DNA of 64,000 nt from Jacaranda mimosifolia (lineage: Eukaryota; Streptophyta; Magnoliopsida; Lamiales; Bignoniaceae): assembly GCA_018894105.1 (NCBI GenBank), contig CM032121.1, positions 32,158,230 through 32,222,229 of the forward strand, written 5' to 3'. Shown here piece after piece: positions 13,221-22,996 of this stretch; the stretch's first letter is position 1, and the number at the start of each line of letters is the position of its first letter. A program made the translations under genes and the position numbers. The notes below the pieces were generated by a model that was not told where the DNA came from, ran no database searches, and worked only from the letters and a program-made list of their open reading frames with translations.

Positions 13221-14216
13221 TTGACTCTACTGGATTCAGAAGTAAGGAATTGAATTCTTAGAATTGGAATTACGATCCTCTTAAAGTTTCAAATTCTTAC
13301 ACCAAGGAAAGATCGGGTTTTACTTTCCCATCTAGCTAGTTTGGGTTGGGGCTCAATGATCCATACACTTCTAGTAGTGTGTTTGATGTTCTCAACTGCA
13401 CTTCTACCAAATTGATTGCTACGATGCATATAATTAACGATCATATGTATGCTATGGTATATACAAAAATTGCATTGTTAGCTAAGAACTACATATTAAT
13501 TAACTATTAGCACAGGTAAAAATAAAACACTCATATATATGTTAGTCTTCTACTAATGATTTGATACAAAACTAGTGAATTAATTAAAGGGTTCACCGGG
13601 AAGCTGATGTATACCTTGTGCTGATGATCAGGGACGATATTGGAAAATAGGCACACATGATCTTCATCTGTGTCATCTTGATCATGGTTGGTACCAGCAG
13701 TTCTTGCAAGGTCTCCTAGTTCATCATTTTTCGTGAAACCACCCTCTAACCCGAGGCCTGCTGTCTGCAAGTGTTTTCTGCAAGCATACTGCATTTTTGG
13801 AAAATAAATATCTATGGTTTTAAGCATCATTGAATCAATTTGATTTAACAAACTTTTTAGTCCATTAAAGAAGATAAAAGAAATGATGTAAGAGAGGGTC
13901 TTACAACAAATTCTGCTGGCCGTTTTGTTTGCAGATAGGATCTCTCTGTAACACTTTGAGATATCATTTTATATCTCACAGAACATATATTCAAATCCGA
14001 AAACATTCCCTATCTGGATGTAAGAGGGATTTGTTCCTTTTATTTTGGCATAGACATCTGACATCCTTATTATCCTACACACAGGTTACTTCAAAGTAAC
14101 CTAACACCTATAGATTAATAAGTGTTAGACAGGCGGATGTAGTGTGAATATTCTCCCTTCATGATTAAATAATTAGATCCTCATGTTATAGTTACAATCA
14201 ATTCTTTTCTTTACAG

Positions 14217-14539
14217 GAGTGTGATCCAATTGAAAGAATCAGAAAGCTTATACTAGCTCACGAGATAGCCACTGAAAAGGAACTCAAGGTAACATAGTAA
14301 CATCTCTCTTTTAACTTCTCTGCCTGGAGATTCCTAATTTTTATGAAATGAGGTCTCCTTTTAGTTTCATTTAGTAGATTTTTATTGGCTTTTGAATTTG
14401 TAGATATTCCTTAACCTAATGAATAGTTTGGCAAAAACTTTTCTGCAATTATGGTGAGAGTATTAATGTTCTCATTTTGTCTCAGGGCACTGAGAAAGAA
14501 GTAAGAAAAGAAGTAGATGAAGCAATTGCCAAAGCTAAG
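14217..14539 (+). pseudogene. Captured fragment of pyruvate dehydrogenase E1 alpha subunit gene (two exons)
   Basis: Exon-like block 14217-14288 (24 codons) reads CDPIERIRKLILAHEIATEK and is preceded by TTACAG and followed by GTAACA. Block 14486-14539 (18 codons) reads EKEVRKEVDEAIAKAK, preceded by CTCAG and followed by GTTAG. This is the C-terminal part of mitochondrial pyruvate dehydrogenase E1 alpha, the thiamine-diphosphate subunit of the complex that makes acetyl-CoA. Both blocks are still in frame and their intron is preserved, so the copy was taken from genomic DNA and is less decayed than its neighbours. The catalytic N-terminal two thirds are absent. Cys replaces the usual Arg before DPIER. 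Confidence 0.85.
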
Positions 14540-15209
14540 GTTAGAAATCAGCAGTTTGTTTACTCATAAACTGGTTAATAAAAATATTAAGAACAGAGTT
14601 TGTATGCTCCAAAAGGAACCATTTCTTCTTTATTGAAAAAAAAAATGAAAGAAAGAAGAAAGAGGTCCTCACTTATTTTCAAGTTCTTAGAAATTTATTT
14701 AATTTTGATCAAGTTTGTGAATTGACCTAATTTTGATTTTGGAAATTCGAAAAGTTAGGATTTCTAAGAAAGGATTTAAGTTGTTTGTGTTATTCACCAT
14801 TTTTGTCTTCATAGACATCGATTTACGGAAAGCTCTACTTGATTAGATATTTGAAGCAAATCTTCAACCAACCATAGAATGACGAATGTCTGACAAAGGC
14901 ATGAGTGCTTTTTATTTGGAATAATAATAATTGAAATTTGAAAATTTGGAACCCTCTATTAACATCATACTTATATTGTGGGGCCAAATCAGAATCCTTA
15001 GAATGCTGCATTCACAATTTGGCATGCTATATTCAAATTATAGAGTTTTTGGACCGAAGTATAGAAAATTGAAAACCACTACAGTATGTTTAGCAATATA
15101 TGTGATGTTAATGCATTTTAATAATTATCCACTACTTCTCATTATATATACACTAATAGTTTTTGTTATACAATGGCCATACTTTTTGTTGCTTATTTTA
15201 GGCTGAAAA

Positions 15210-15570
15210 TAATTGAAATGGAATGAGTTGACAAGTACTCAAAAATAACAAGATGGCATGTAATTAAACTAGTAAAATAGCAAGATGGTGGAGTTCAATG
15301 AGAAACTTAATGAATTATGAAAAGCAATGGAAGACGTGTATAGCTATTGTCAAGATGCAAAAAGATTTTATAAGAAAAGAAGAAGAGAGTAAGAAAATGC
15401 TCGAACAAGTTATGGAGGAGGCTCGAAAGTGCGAATAAGAGGCTAGGAAGAGAGAAGTGGGGCTACAAGAGATTGTCTGTAAATTGCTTCAAGAAGTGGG
15501 GTATACAAACCATCAATTTGCTGGTGGATCTAGACCCCGAGAGCAACAGGATTTTGGTAGGAAGCATTGA
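15210..15570 (+). pseudogene. Lysine/glutamate-rich coding remnant, possibly from the CACTA element's own protein
   Basis: Read in pieces, this gives a charged, helical stretch containing YSYCQDAKRFYKKRRR-like and KKMLEQVMEEARKCE text, then EVGLQEIVCKLLQEVGY, with stops between. Such C-terminal coiled-coil tails occur in plant En/Spm-associated proteins (the Ptta/En/Spm type). This is a tentative reading. It could equally be another captured host fragment. Confidence 0.35.
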
Positions 15571-16138
15571 TGCTTTTATTTTTAATAACTGGATATTAAG
15601 TAACTTTGATGATTAATCGTTTGACTAATTTCTTGGATTGTTATATTAATTAGTTACTTTACATTATGGTGGATGGTCAAAATAACTTGTTTTGGTTAAT
15701 TGTATTTGGTTTTTAATGAGCCATATTATTTGTGGATGATTGGGTGATTGGTTTGTAATTTGTTATTTTTTAGTAGTATAGAAAATTTATTTGAAGCTGT
15801 ATTAATTTGGATTTACATAAAAAATAAATGGATTATAGACAAATCTAAAGCTCATTTGTGATAGAAAGATAAAAAATATATATATAAAAGTAGAGATGGA
15901 TTTTGGTAAAACAAATATTAAATATTAGAGACAAAAAGGCTATGAAAATAGAAATTGATTTTGTTAAAAAAAAAATAGATATTAGAGATGGATTTAGAGA
16001 TTGCATTTATCTGTCTTTAAATTTAGAGACGGAAATCATTTCGTCTTCTAAATTTGAGACGGGGCTCTCAACCATAGGTTTAGAGACTGAAAAATCCGTT
16101 TATATTTTGTTTTCAGAGATGGAAATTGGGGTTGTAAG

Positions 16139-16706
16139 CAGTGTTCGAAAAATCGGACCATTCATTGAATCGAAAAATTTAACGGTTTACGGTTCACTGG
16201 TTCAACCGTTGGTCGGATCGTAATTGAACTGCAATTGAACTGTGACGTCATAATTACGAAATATATATTTATATTATATATTACTTAAAAATTAATAAAA
16301 TGCCAAAATATAAAACATAAAGATCTTAAATGATATTATCTAATATTACAATCCAAATTTCATAATTCATATTATAAATGATCACAACAATTTAAATGTA
16401 TCAAGTCTAAAATTTAAAGTTGATAGTGTGTAAATTAATTCTAAACTCTAAACTAAGTCTTTTTTTTTTACTTTTAAATAGCTTGTGAAGTGTACTTTAA
16501 CCTTCAAACTTTGTATTTACACCAAAAAAATTTATAAAAAAATTAATTTTATTAAAATTAAATGAAAAAATCGGTCCGGTTCACTAGTTCGACCGGCCGG
16601 TTTGAACGGTTTTTACAAAATGTGATGTTTTTTTTTTCATTTTTTTGATTTTTTTAGAAAATCAGACCGGTTCACCGGTCGGTCCAGTCCGATTTTTTAA
16701 ACAGTG
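16139..16706. mobile_element. hAT-type MITE
   Basis: The left end is CAGTGTTCGAAAAATCGGAC. The right end, read on the other strand, is CACTGTTTAAAAAATCGGAC. The octamer GTTGTAAG is duplicated exactly on both sides (16131-16138 and 16707-16714). The 568-bp length, the CA termini and the 8-bp duplication are all hAT hallmarks. Subterminal CGGTCCGGTTCA-like repeats occur near both ends. There is no coding capacity. It lies within the first bases of the gypsy LTR that starts at 16133. Confidence 0.87.
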
Positions 16707-16708
16707 GT

Positions 16709-17580
16709 TGTAAGTCCAAATTTCTTTGTCTACAAAATTAAAATTACAAAACAAGAAAAATCATACAAATAAGAATGAAATTAAAATCTATTAATTGTGG
16801 ATCTAATCTCTAATCTAATCATTTGATTATTCCTTCCAAATATGATCTTGAATTTAATGAGCTTCAAAAAGAACGCCTTAAATGCCGTGGATATCCTTAA
16901 ATTTAATTTTAAGAAATAATGCCAATTTGAGGGTTTTGTACCTTAATCTCGAATCAAATGCCAAAATATATGAGCTCTGCGAAGAGCGCCTTGAACATCG
17001 TGGATCTCCTTGAATTTACTTTAAATAAAATAATGTCAATTCGAGGGTTTCACACATTTATCTCGAATCAAATACTAGAATATGATGAATTTCGCAAAGA
17101 ACGCGTTGAATCCCGTGGATTTCCTTAAATTTGATCGAGAGAATTGCTGGACTCCTTCAAAGTTCCCCTCACTTGCTGGAATTTGTGTGTGTTGAATGAG
17201 CCTTGGTCACCCCCTTTATATAAATGCTTGATGGAAGACTTCCAAATTGACTTGAATTCTTGGAGGGTTATCTCTTTGATAAGATAATATCAAATATCAA
17301 GAGATAATATTAATTATGAAGAGATAATATCAAATATCAAAATATAGTGTCAAATATCTTTAATTTGATTGGTCCATAGGCATAGATACTTTATCTTTGA
17401 TACTTATCAATATTTGATTTGAGCATAAAATAAATACTAGAGTATTAATTAAAATTAACTATTTATCTTTTGGAATTAAATTTAATAAATTCCAAGATAA
17501 ATAGAATATTTTGAATTAAAAATTAACATATTATTTTATACATGTCACTCTTCAATTAAGCAAAAATTGATATATCTACA
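16709..17580 (-). repeat. 3' LTR of the gag-only gypsy element
   Basis: This is the direct-repeat partner of 19807-20633. Its first six bases are repeated at 16133-16138 because the hAT MITE inserted there. It contains three tandem copies of a unit of about 110 bp (about 16858-17130), each with an AACGCCTTGAA..CCGTGGAT..CTTAAATTT core and a CCAATTCGAGGG box. Confidence 0.8.
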
Positions 17581-17819
17581 AATGCCTACATTTCAAGACT
17601 TGACGAAATATGTGTCAATCATCCACGAAAAAGGCAAGGCTTGAAGTATTTGAGAAGTTTTCTTTTTCTCCCAATTTTTTTTTCACATATGTTTGCAACA
17701 AGAACATCTTTCAAGCATTCCTCGAGCTATGGTGCCCAATAAAAGGATTAAATCATTATATAATTCAAAGTAAATATCCTTATGAGGGGAGTGTTGTACA
17801 GTGTTGATACTTATGCAGG

Positions 17820-18560
17820 CCAGAAGTAACATACAGCTTAAGCTCGTGCGTCAAGGAGCACATTTAACTTGAATATATATTTTATACTCATGTCAAGGAG
17901 TCCACTTGAATTTGGTTGACAATTTGTACTCATGTCAAAGAGTTTACTTGAGGTTGACTTAATAGACAGTTTACATTCTTATCAAGGAGTACATAGAAAA
18001 TTTTTGAATATTTAGATAGTTTATGCTCGTACCTAGGAGTCTTATTGAAAGTTTAAACTCATATCAAGGGGCATATAGGGAGACTTTGAATATTTAGATA
18101 GTTTATGCTCGTATCTAGGAGCATTATTGACAGTTTAGGCTTATATCGAGGAGCATTTGGAATAACTTTTAATTAAAATTTTTAGATAGTTTATGCTCAT
18201 ATCTAGGAGCATTTGGAATTTGAAAACTTGAGCTTTGGACTTGAAGACTTGAAGATTTGAATCTTTGATTTAGAGACTTAAAATTTTGAGTCTTGGACTT
18301 AGAGATTTAGAGATTTGAGGGCCTTGATTTGAAGTCTTGGAGATTTGAGTCATGGATTTTATATACTTGAGGACTTGAATTTGTATTTGAAGACTTGAAG
18401 ACTTGAGTTTGAATTTGGAGACTTCAAAATTTAAATATTGAATTTGAAGACTTGGAGACTTGAGTCATGGATTTGGAGACATGAAAACTTGAGAAGTTTA
18501 GATAGTTTATGCTCTTAGTTGGGAGCATTATCAATAGTTTAGGCTCATATCGAGAAGCAT
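17820..18560. repeat. Simple-sequence and minisatellite tract inside the gypsy element
   Basis: Two repeat themes follow each other. The first (about 17820-18230, returning at about 18500-18560) repeats TTTAGATAGTTTATGCTC and ATATCAAGGAGCAT-like units about every 70-90 bases. The second (about 18230-18490) is a degenerate array of GACTTGAAGATTTGAG-type 7-9-bp units. Both are imperfect. They sit between the gag remnant and the left LTR, where pol would lie in a complete gypsy element. Confidence 0.7.
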
Positions 18561-18779
18561 TTGGAATTTGAAGATGAAAATTAATTGCCCTCAACATCTT
18601 AATCATCATCGACATCACTTGAGTCTTATTGTTCATCAAAATTCATGTTCACTTCAATATTATGTGCACAAGTTGCCAAATTTGCAAAAGTTTTTAGTTT
18701 ATAGCAAAGACTTCAATGCATTCCTTGGATACACAGCTCAATGGCTAAAGCCTTCGATAATTGATCTTTGCAGTTAAAA

Positions 18780-19760
18780 CTCAAATTTCTTCAGCAATTG
18801 ATGTATTCGATGACCGGCTCTTCTTTCCATTTGCGAGAGTTGGTGAGTTCAATCATATTGATTGTCTTTCAAGTGCTGTAGAAATGATTGAGGAACTCTT
18901 GTTCCATTTGCCTCCAACTATCAATAGAGCTTGCCTCTAAATCAATATACCAATCAAAAGCATCGTCCTTTAACAATTGGACAAATTGCTTGACTAGATG
19001 ATTTCCATATGTCCCAGCATTATTACAAGTATCAATGAAATGAGCCACATGCTGCTTGGGGTTGCCCTTGCCATTGAATTGCTGAAACTTTAGGGGCTAA
19101 TAACCAATTGGCATCTTCAAGTTGTCAATCCTTTGAGTATATGGCTTGGAGTAAGTCATAGATGACTTAGAACTTCCATCAAGCTTGTCTTTAATAGTCC
19201 TCATTATAAACTCCTTCAATGGGTCAATGGGAATTAATTCATCTGTGGAAACTTGTAGTTCTTTTGTTGCAATCTCATTATTTTTGGTTGATTGTCTCTT
19301 TGTAGATGTTTCACCTTAGTCTTGAGCCTTAATTTGTTTCTCCATCATGCAACTGACATCAAGATTGTCCAGTTTGCTCATCAATTTAGAATGTCTCGCT
19401 CTTGGACATGCTTCGTGAGTCTTTCAATGGCTCTCATCAAATTTGAAATTTGTTCCTCCAAGGTTGTAGCACTTGTCACCATCACCATCGCCATGCTCGA
19501 GGAATTTGACGTTGAGTAGGGAATGGATGATGCGGATTCTTCCTTTGAGTCTCCAACATCTTCATTCATATCAATAAAATGCGGCAACACCTTTTTCATA
19601 GTAAGTGAAGGATCCACCTCCGAAGATGATTGCAACTTCTTAGACATACTTCTTATGATGAAGCCAACACTTTTTACTCCAATACTTAAGGAATTTGAGG
19701 TAGTAATTTTCAGTGCTGCAGTCTTGTTGGCGGCTATTTGATACTTCAATCTCGATGAAA
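18780..19760 (-). pseudogene. Gypsy gag remnant
   Basis: Reading the minus strand across several frameshifts gives typical plant gypsy gag text. It begins with a variable N-terminus rich in Ser (19381-19749, ending ERLTKHVQERD), then FNGKGNPKQHVAHFID, then LKDDAFDWYIDLE and SWRQMEQEFLNHFYSTRKT-like segments. These are the hallmarks of the retrotransposon gag capsid domain. Stops occur throughout, so it is not expressed as one protein. Confidence 0.75.
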
Positions 19761-19806
19761 GAAAGAGATGAGAGGTAGAGATAGTCCCACTGGGCGTGCC
19801 AAAATT

Positions 19807-20633
19807 TATAAGCGCAAATTTCTTTATCTACAAAATTAAAATTACAAGACAAGAAAAATTGTACAAATAAGAATGAAATTAAAATCTATCAATTGTGAAT
19901 CTAATCTCTAATCTAATTCTCTGATTCTTCCTTCCAGATATGATCTTGAATTTAATGAGCTCCGAAAATAACACCCTAAATGCCGTGGATCTCCCTAAAT
20001 TTGATTTTAAGAAATAACGCCAATTCGAGGGCTTCACACCTTAATCTCGCATCAAACACCAAAATATATGAGCTCCGCAAAGAACGCCTTGAACATTGTG
20101 GATCTCCTTGAATTTTATTTCAATAAAATAATGCCAATTCGAGGGCTCTGCACCTTTATCACAAATCAAATGCCAGAATATGATGAGCTCCACAAAGAAC
20201 ATCTTGAATGCCATGGATCTCCTTAAATTTGATCGAGAGAATTGCTGAACTCCTTCAAAGTTTCTCTCACTTGCTGGAATTTGTGTTGTGTGTCTCCTTG
20301 GTCACCCCCTTTATATATATGCTTGATATGAGACTTCCAGATTAACTTGAACTTTTTTTAGGGTTATCTCTTTGATAAGATAATATCAAATATCAAGAGG
20401 TAGTAAATATCTTTAATTTGATTGGTCCATAGGCATAGACATTTTATCTTTGATACTTATCAATATTTGATTTGAATATAAGATAAATACTAGAGTATTA
20501 ATTAAAATTAACTATTTATATTTTGAAATTAAATTTAATAAATTTCAGGATAAATAGAAAATTTTGAATTAAAAATTAACATATTATTTTATACGTGTCA
20601 CTTTTCAATTAAGCAAAAATTGATATTTCTACA
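19807..20633 (-). repeat. 5' LTR of the gag-only gypsy element
   Basis: It matches 16709-17580 along its length, with the same three tandem ~110-bp units (about 19957-20235). It is about 45 bases shorter, mainly because one ATATCAAGAGATAAT-type repeat copy near 20395 is missing. On the minus strand the primer-site-like GGCACGCCCAGTGGGA follows at once, which sets the element's orientation. Confidence 0.8.
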
Positions 20634-20690
20634 GGGGCTTTAGAGATGGAATTATCCATCTTCGAAGCATGTTTTCTTGTAGTGAGGAGG

Positions 20691-22996
20691 TATCAAAGTG
20701 TCTTGGGGCTTTCTATCATCAGGTACCCTCGTACCTACCTGACGGTAGTCAGCCAATAAGAAAATACCAATGTAAATTCAGTACGATACATTATGTGAAG
20801 TTGATAACACGTGATAAAGTTATGGACAAATTTGCCCTCAATGCACTGATATGTAAAAGTCGCTACTCTAAAGTGGACATTATTTTTTGTGAAATATGTG
20901 AAATATATGTTAAATATTATATCGATAGTTTGACTAGCGATTACTTATTTCCTAATTATTTTACTAATTATATTTAATTATTATTTAATTATTAATTGTG
21001 TCTTATTAGATTTAAGTGAAGGACAAAGAAGTCGCTAGTTTGACTAGCTATTACTTATTTTTAATCACTTTCTCATCACTTTCCTACTTATATAAAATAT
21101 TTTTTATATTTGAGCGAAGAACAAAGAAATCGCTAGTTTAATTAGCGATTACTTATTTGCTCAAAAATGAAATAAAAATAACTTTTTCGCCAATTGCTTA
21201 GTTAATTATATTGTCAATGATATTGCAAAGATTTTATATAATAATTCGATTACTAAAAAATTTATGATATAAAAGATTGTTGTACTCAATTTCAATTTGG
21301 ATCACATATTCTAATTTTGTAAAATGTAAAATTTATATTTAAACTTTATATTTTTATGGCCTTGGATATTTTCTTTTCTTAAATATTTAAATATATGCGT
21401 TTCTTACTAAAACTAGTTGCTATATTAGACTGTCTTTATTTGGTTTTATTTCTTTTATTTAAATATTATTATATTCATTATATTTTATTTATTTATGTGT
21501 TCCATAATAATAAAAATTAATAAGACAAAGAAATCATTAGTCAAATTAGTGATTACTAATTTGCTCATCACTTTGCTAATTACGTTTAATTTTTAATTTT
21601 GCCTCTAATATTAATAAATATTATATTTAAATGAAGGCGTATATTAACAAACATATCCAGATCCATTTACTGTAGTATTAAGAAAATGAGAAATATATGA
21701 AAAATCGCTACTATGAGTAGTGACTAAATTTGAAAAAAAAAAAAAAAAAAAAGCGCCATAATTTTTTTTGTAAAAGTGAGAGGTGACATTGAAAATCTAC
21801 TTATATTATTAATGTATTTCATGAAATAAAAAAATAGTATATTTAAATATATGTGTTTTTTGCTAAAACTACTCGCTATATTAGATTGCCATTACTTGAT
21901 TTTATTTCTTTTATTTAATATATTCATTACATTTTATTTTTTTATGTGTTTCATAATAATAAAAATTAATATTATTACATTCATGTGTTTTCTACTAAAA
22001 ATAATTATTATTTTACAAAGCGATTACTTGCATTTTTCTTTGATTTAAATTTATTATATTAATTAAATTTTATTTATTAATATAATACATAATAACATTA
22101 TGAATGCACCGCTGCTATGCGTAGTTGCTATGTCATGGGGTGATCGGTTAGTTTTCATTATTAAATTAATTATATCTGATTAAAATTAATTGAAAGCGTA
22201 TGTATAGGTGAACAAGACAAATGACGAGCCAGACCTACTAGTCGCTATATCAAATGGCAATTATTTTGTTATTTAATTAATATTACAATTATTAGATTTA
22301 ATTTTTAATTGAGTTTCATAATATTAAAAAATATTACATTTATTTGAAGGCGCATCTGAATAAGACAAATAAATCGTTAGTTTGACTAACTATTACTTAT
22401 TTGCTCTAGGGATACTAGTCGCTCTTTCAAATGGTGATTAGTTAGTTTTCCTTATTTAATTAACTTTGTACTAAATACATTTTACTTTTCATTTATGTTC
22501 TATATTTGTGTGAAGGCGTAATTCTTAATAAGAGAAAGAAAACGCTAGTTTGACTAGTAATTACTTATTTTGTCATTAATTTTCGTGCAGGGATATATTT
22601 ATATTTTATTTTGCTGACAGGTCGTACCTATTCAATAGTGGGGATTTTATTAAATTAATCTAATGACTGAAAATGGTCAGGTAGGTACGACACCTACCTG
22701 ACGTACCTACCTCACGGTAGAAAGGCCGGAGTGTCTTAACGTTTATAGTTTTTCCAAATTCGTAATTTCCATTTAATTTGTACAGTAATTAATTTTTAAA
22801 TAGTTAATCTGTTGTAATTAGTATGATTAGCTTGTTAAGTAGTTAGGAAAGTTAGTTAGCAAAGAAATCATGAAAGTTAGCTCTATAAATTTATTTTTCC
22901 TTCACTTCAATGAAACATCACAGAGTTTCCGAGCTTCTATATATTCAGTCCATGCATGGGAGCTTTCATTTTTAGCTTTGCTTTCTGTTTATAATA
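20691..22996 (+). repeat. 3' LTR of the copia element, split by a TIR element
   Basis: The LTR pieces are 20691-20704 and 22738 to about 22996. Removing 20705-22737 (the element plus one duplication copy) gives TATCAAAGTGTCTTAACG, which lines up with TATCAGAGTATCTTCACC at the start of the 5' LTR. The rest aligns with 4055-4305. Confidence 0.75.
20705..22729. mobile_element. TIR transposon with palindromic ends and a palindrome array, superfamily unclear
   Basis: The ends read GGGGCTTTCTATCATCAGG and, inverted, CCGGCCTTTCTACCGTGAGG. AGTGTCTT is duplicated on both sides (20697-20704 and 22730-22737). Inside each end lies a hairpin built from CAGGTAGGTACG-type sequence; at 22678-22704, GTCAGGTAGGT and ACCTACCTGAC pair perfectly across a 5-base loop. 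The interior repeats a palindromic unit around ATCGCTAGTTTGACTAGCGAT at least six times. No transposase is present. An 8-bp duplication suggests hAT; a 9-bp reading with one mismatch would suggest Mutator. Confidence 0.75.

Larger units (their letters stand above)
16133..20633 (-). mobile_element. Gag-only (TR-GAG-like) gypsy retrotransposon nested in the CACTA element
   Basis: Direct repeats of 872 bp (16709-17580) and 827 bp (19807-20633) begin TGTAAG / TATAAG and end TCTACA, the TG...CA rule with one mutation. The flanks GGGGT and GGGGC are a near-perfect 5-bp duplication. On the minus strand, TTTTGGCACGCCCAGTGGGA directly follows the 5' LTR (about 19785-19804), in the position and style of a gypsy primer-binding site. 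The internal region holds only a broken gag (18780-19760) and a repeat-rich stretch; protease, reverse transcriptase and integrase are absent. Without the MITE in its left LTR the element is about 3.9 kb, the size class of non-autonomous TR-GAG elements. Confidence 0.8.
10242..20684. mobile_element. CACTA (En/Spm) DNA transposon carrying host gene fragments
   Basis: The left end is CACTACAAGGGAACA and the right end is TGTTTTCTTGTAGTG. These are inverted repeats beginning with the diagnostic CACTA. The flanking trinucleotide AGG is duplicated (10239-10241 and 20685-20687), the expected 3-bp duplication. Subterminal DNA on both sides (about 10260-10660 and 15890-16130) carries many copies of an AGAGACGGAAAT-like motif in both orientations, as expected for transposase-binding arrays. 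The interior has no intact transposase. It has fragments of host genes (12134-14539) and a nested gypsy element (16133-20633). The element is therefore non-autonomous. Confidence 0.88.
4037..22996 (+). mobile_element. Decayed Ty1/copia LTR retrotransposon with several nested insertions
   Basis: Two related direct repeats bound this block: 4037-4305, and 20691-22996 once the insert at 20705-22729 is removed. Both start TATCARAGTRTCTT and end near a TTTATAATA stretch. Between them, in the expected copia order, lie a broken gag with a zinc knuckle (about 6700), integrase (about 7480-7980), reverse transcriptase (about 8740-9450) and RNase H (9943-10238). The purine-rich AAGGAGG directly before the 3' LTR fits a polypurine tract. 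The block is long because it holds a hAT-like element (5149-6608), a CACTA element (10242-20684) and a TIR element (20705-22729). The exact outer ends are uncertain; no clean target duplication was found. Confidence 0.8.

Noticed and set aside
13531..13851. 106-codon minus-strand open frame inside the CACTA element
   Set aside because: It shows no recognisable domain and has low-complexity ends. It could be part of another captured fragment, but nothing supports a gene.
15903..16223. 106-codon plus-strand open frame
   Set aside because: It is made of CACTA subterminal repeats (AGAGACGGAAAT-type) and then runs into the hAT MITE.
17820..18560. Possible CRISPR-like or satellite array
   Set aside because: Units vary in length and sequence and have no uniform spacers. 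The tract lies inside a plant retrotransposon, so it is a degenerate minisatellite.
20669..20977. 102-codon plus-strand open frame beginning MFSCSEEVSKC
   Set aside because: It crosses the CACTA end, the copia LTR and the TIR element border, so it is a chance frame across three elements.
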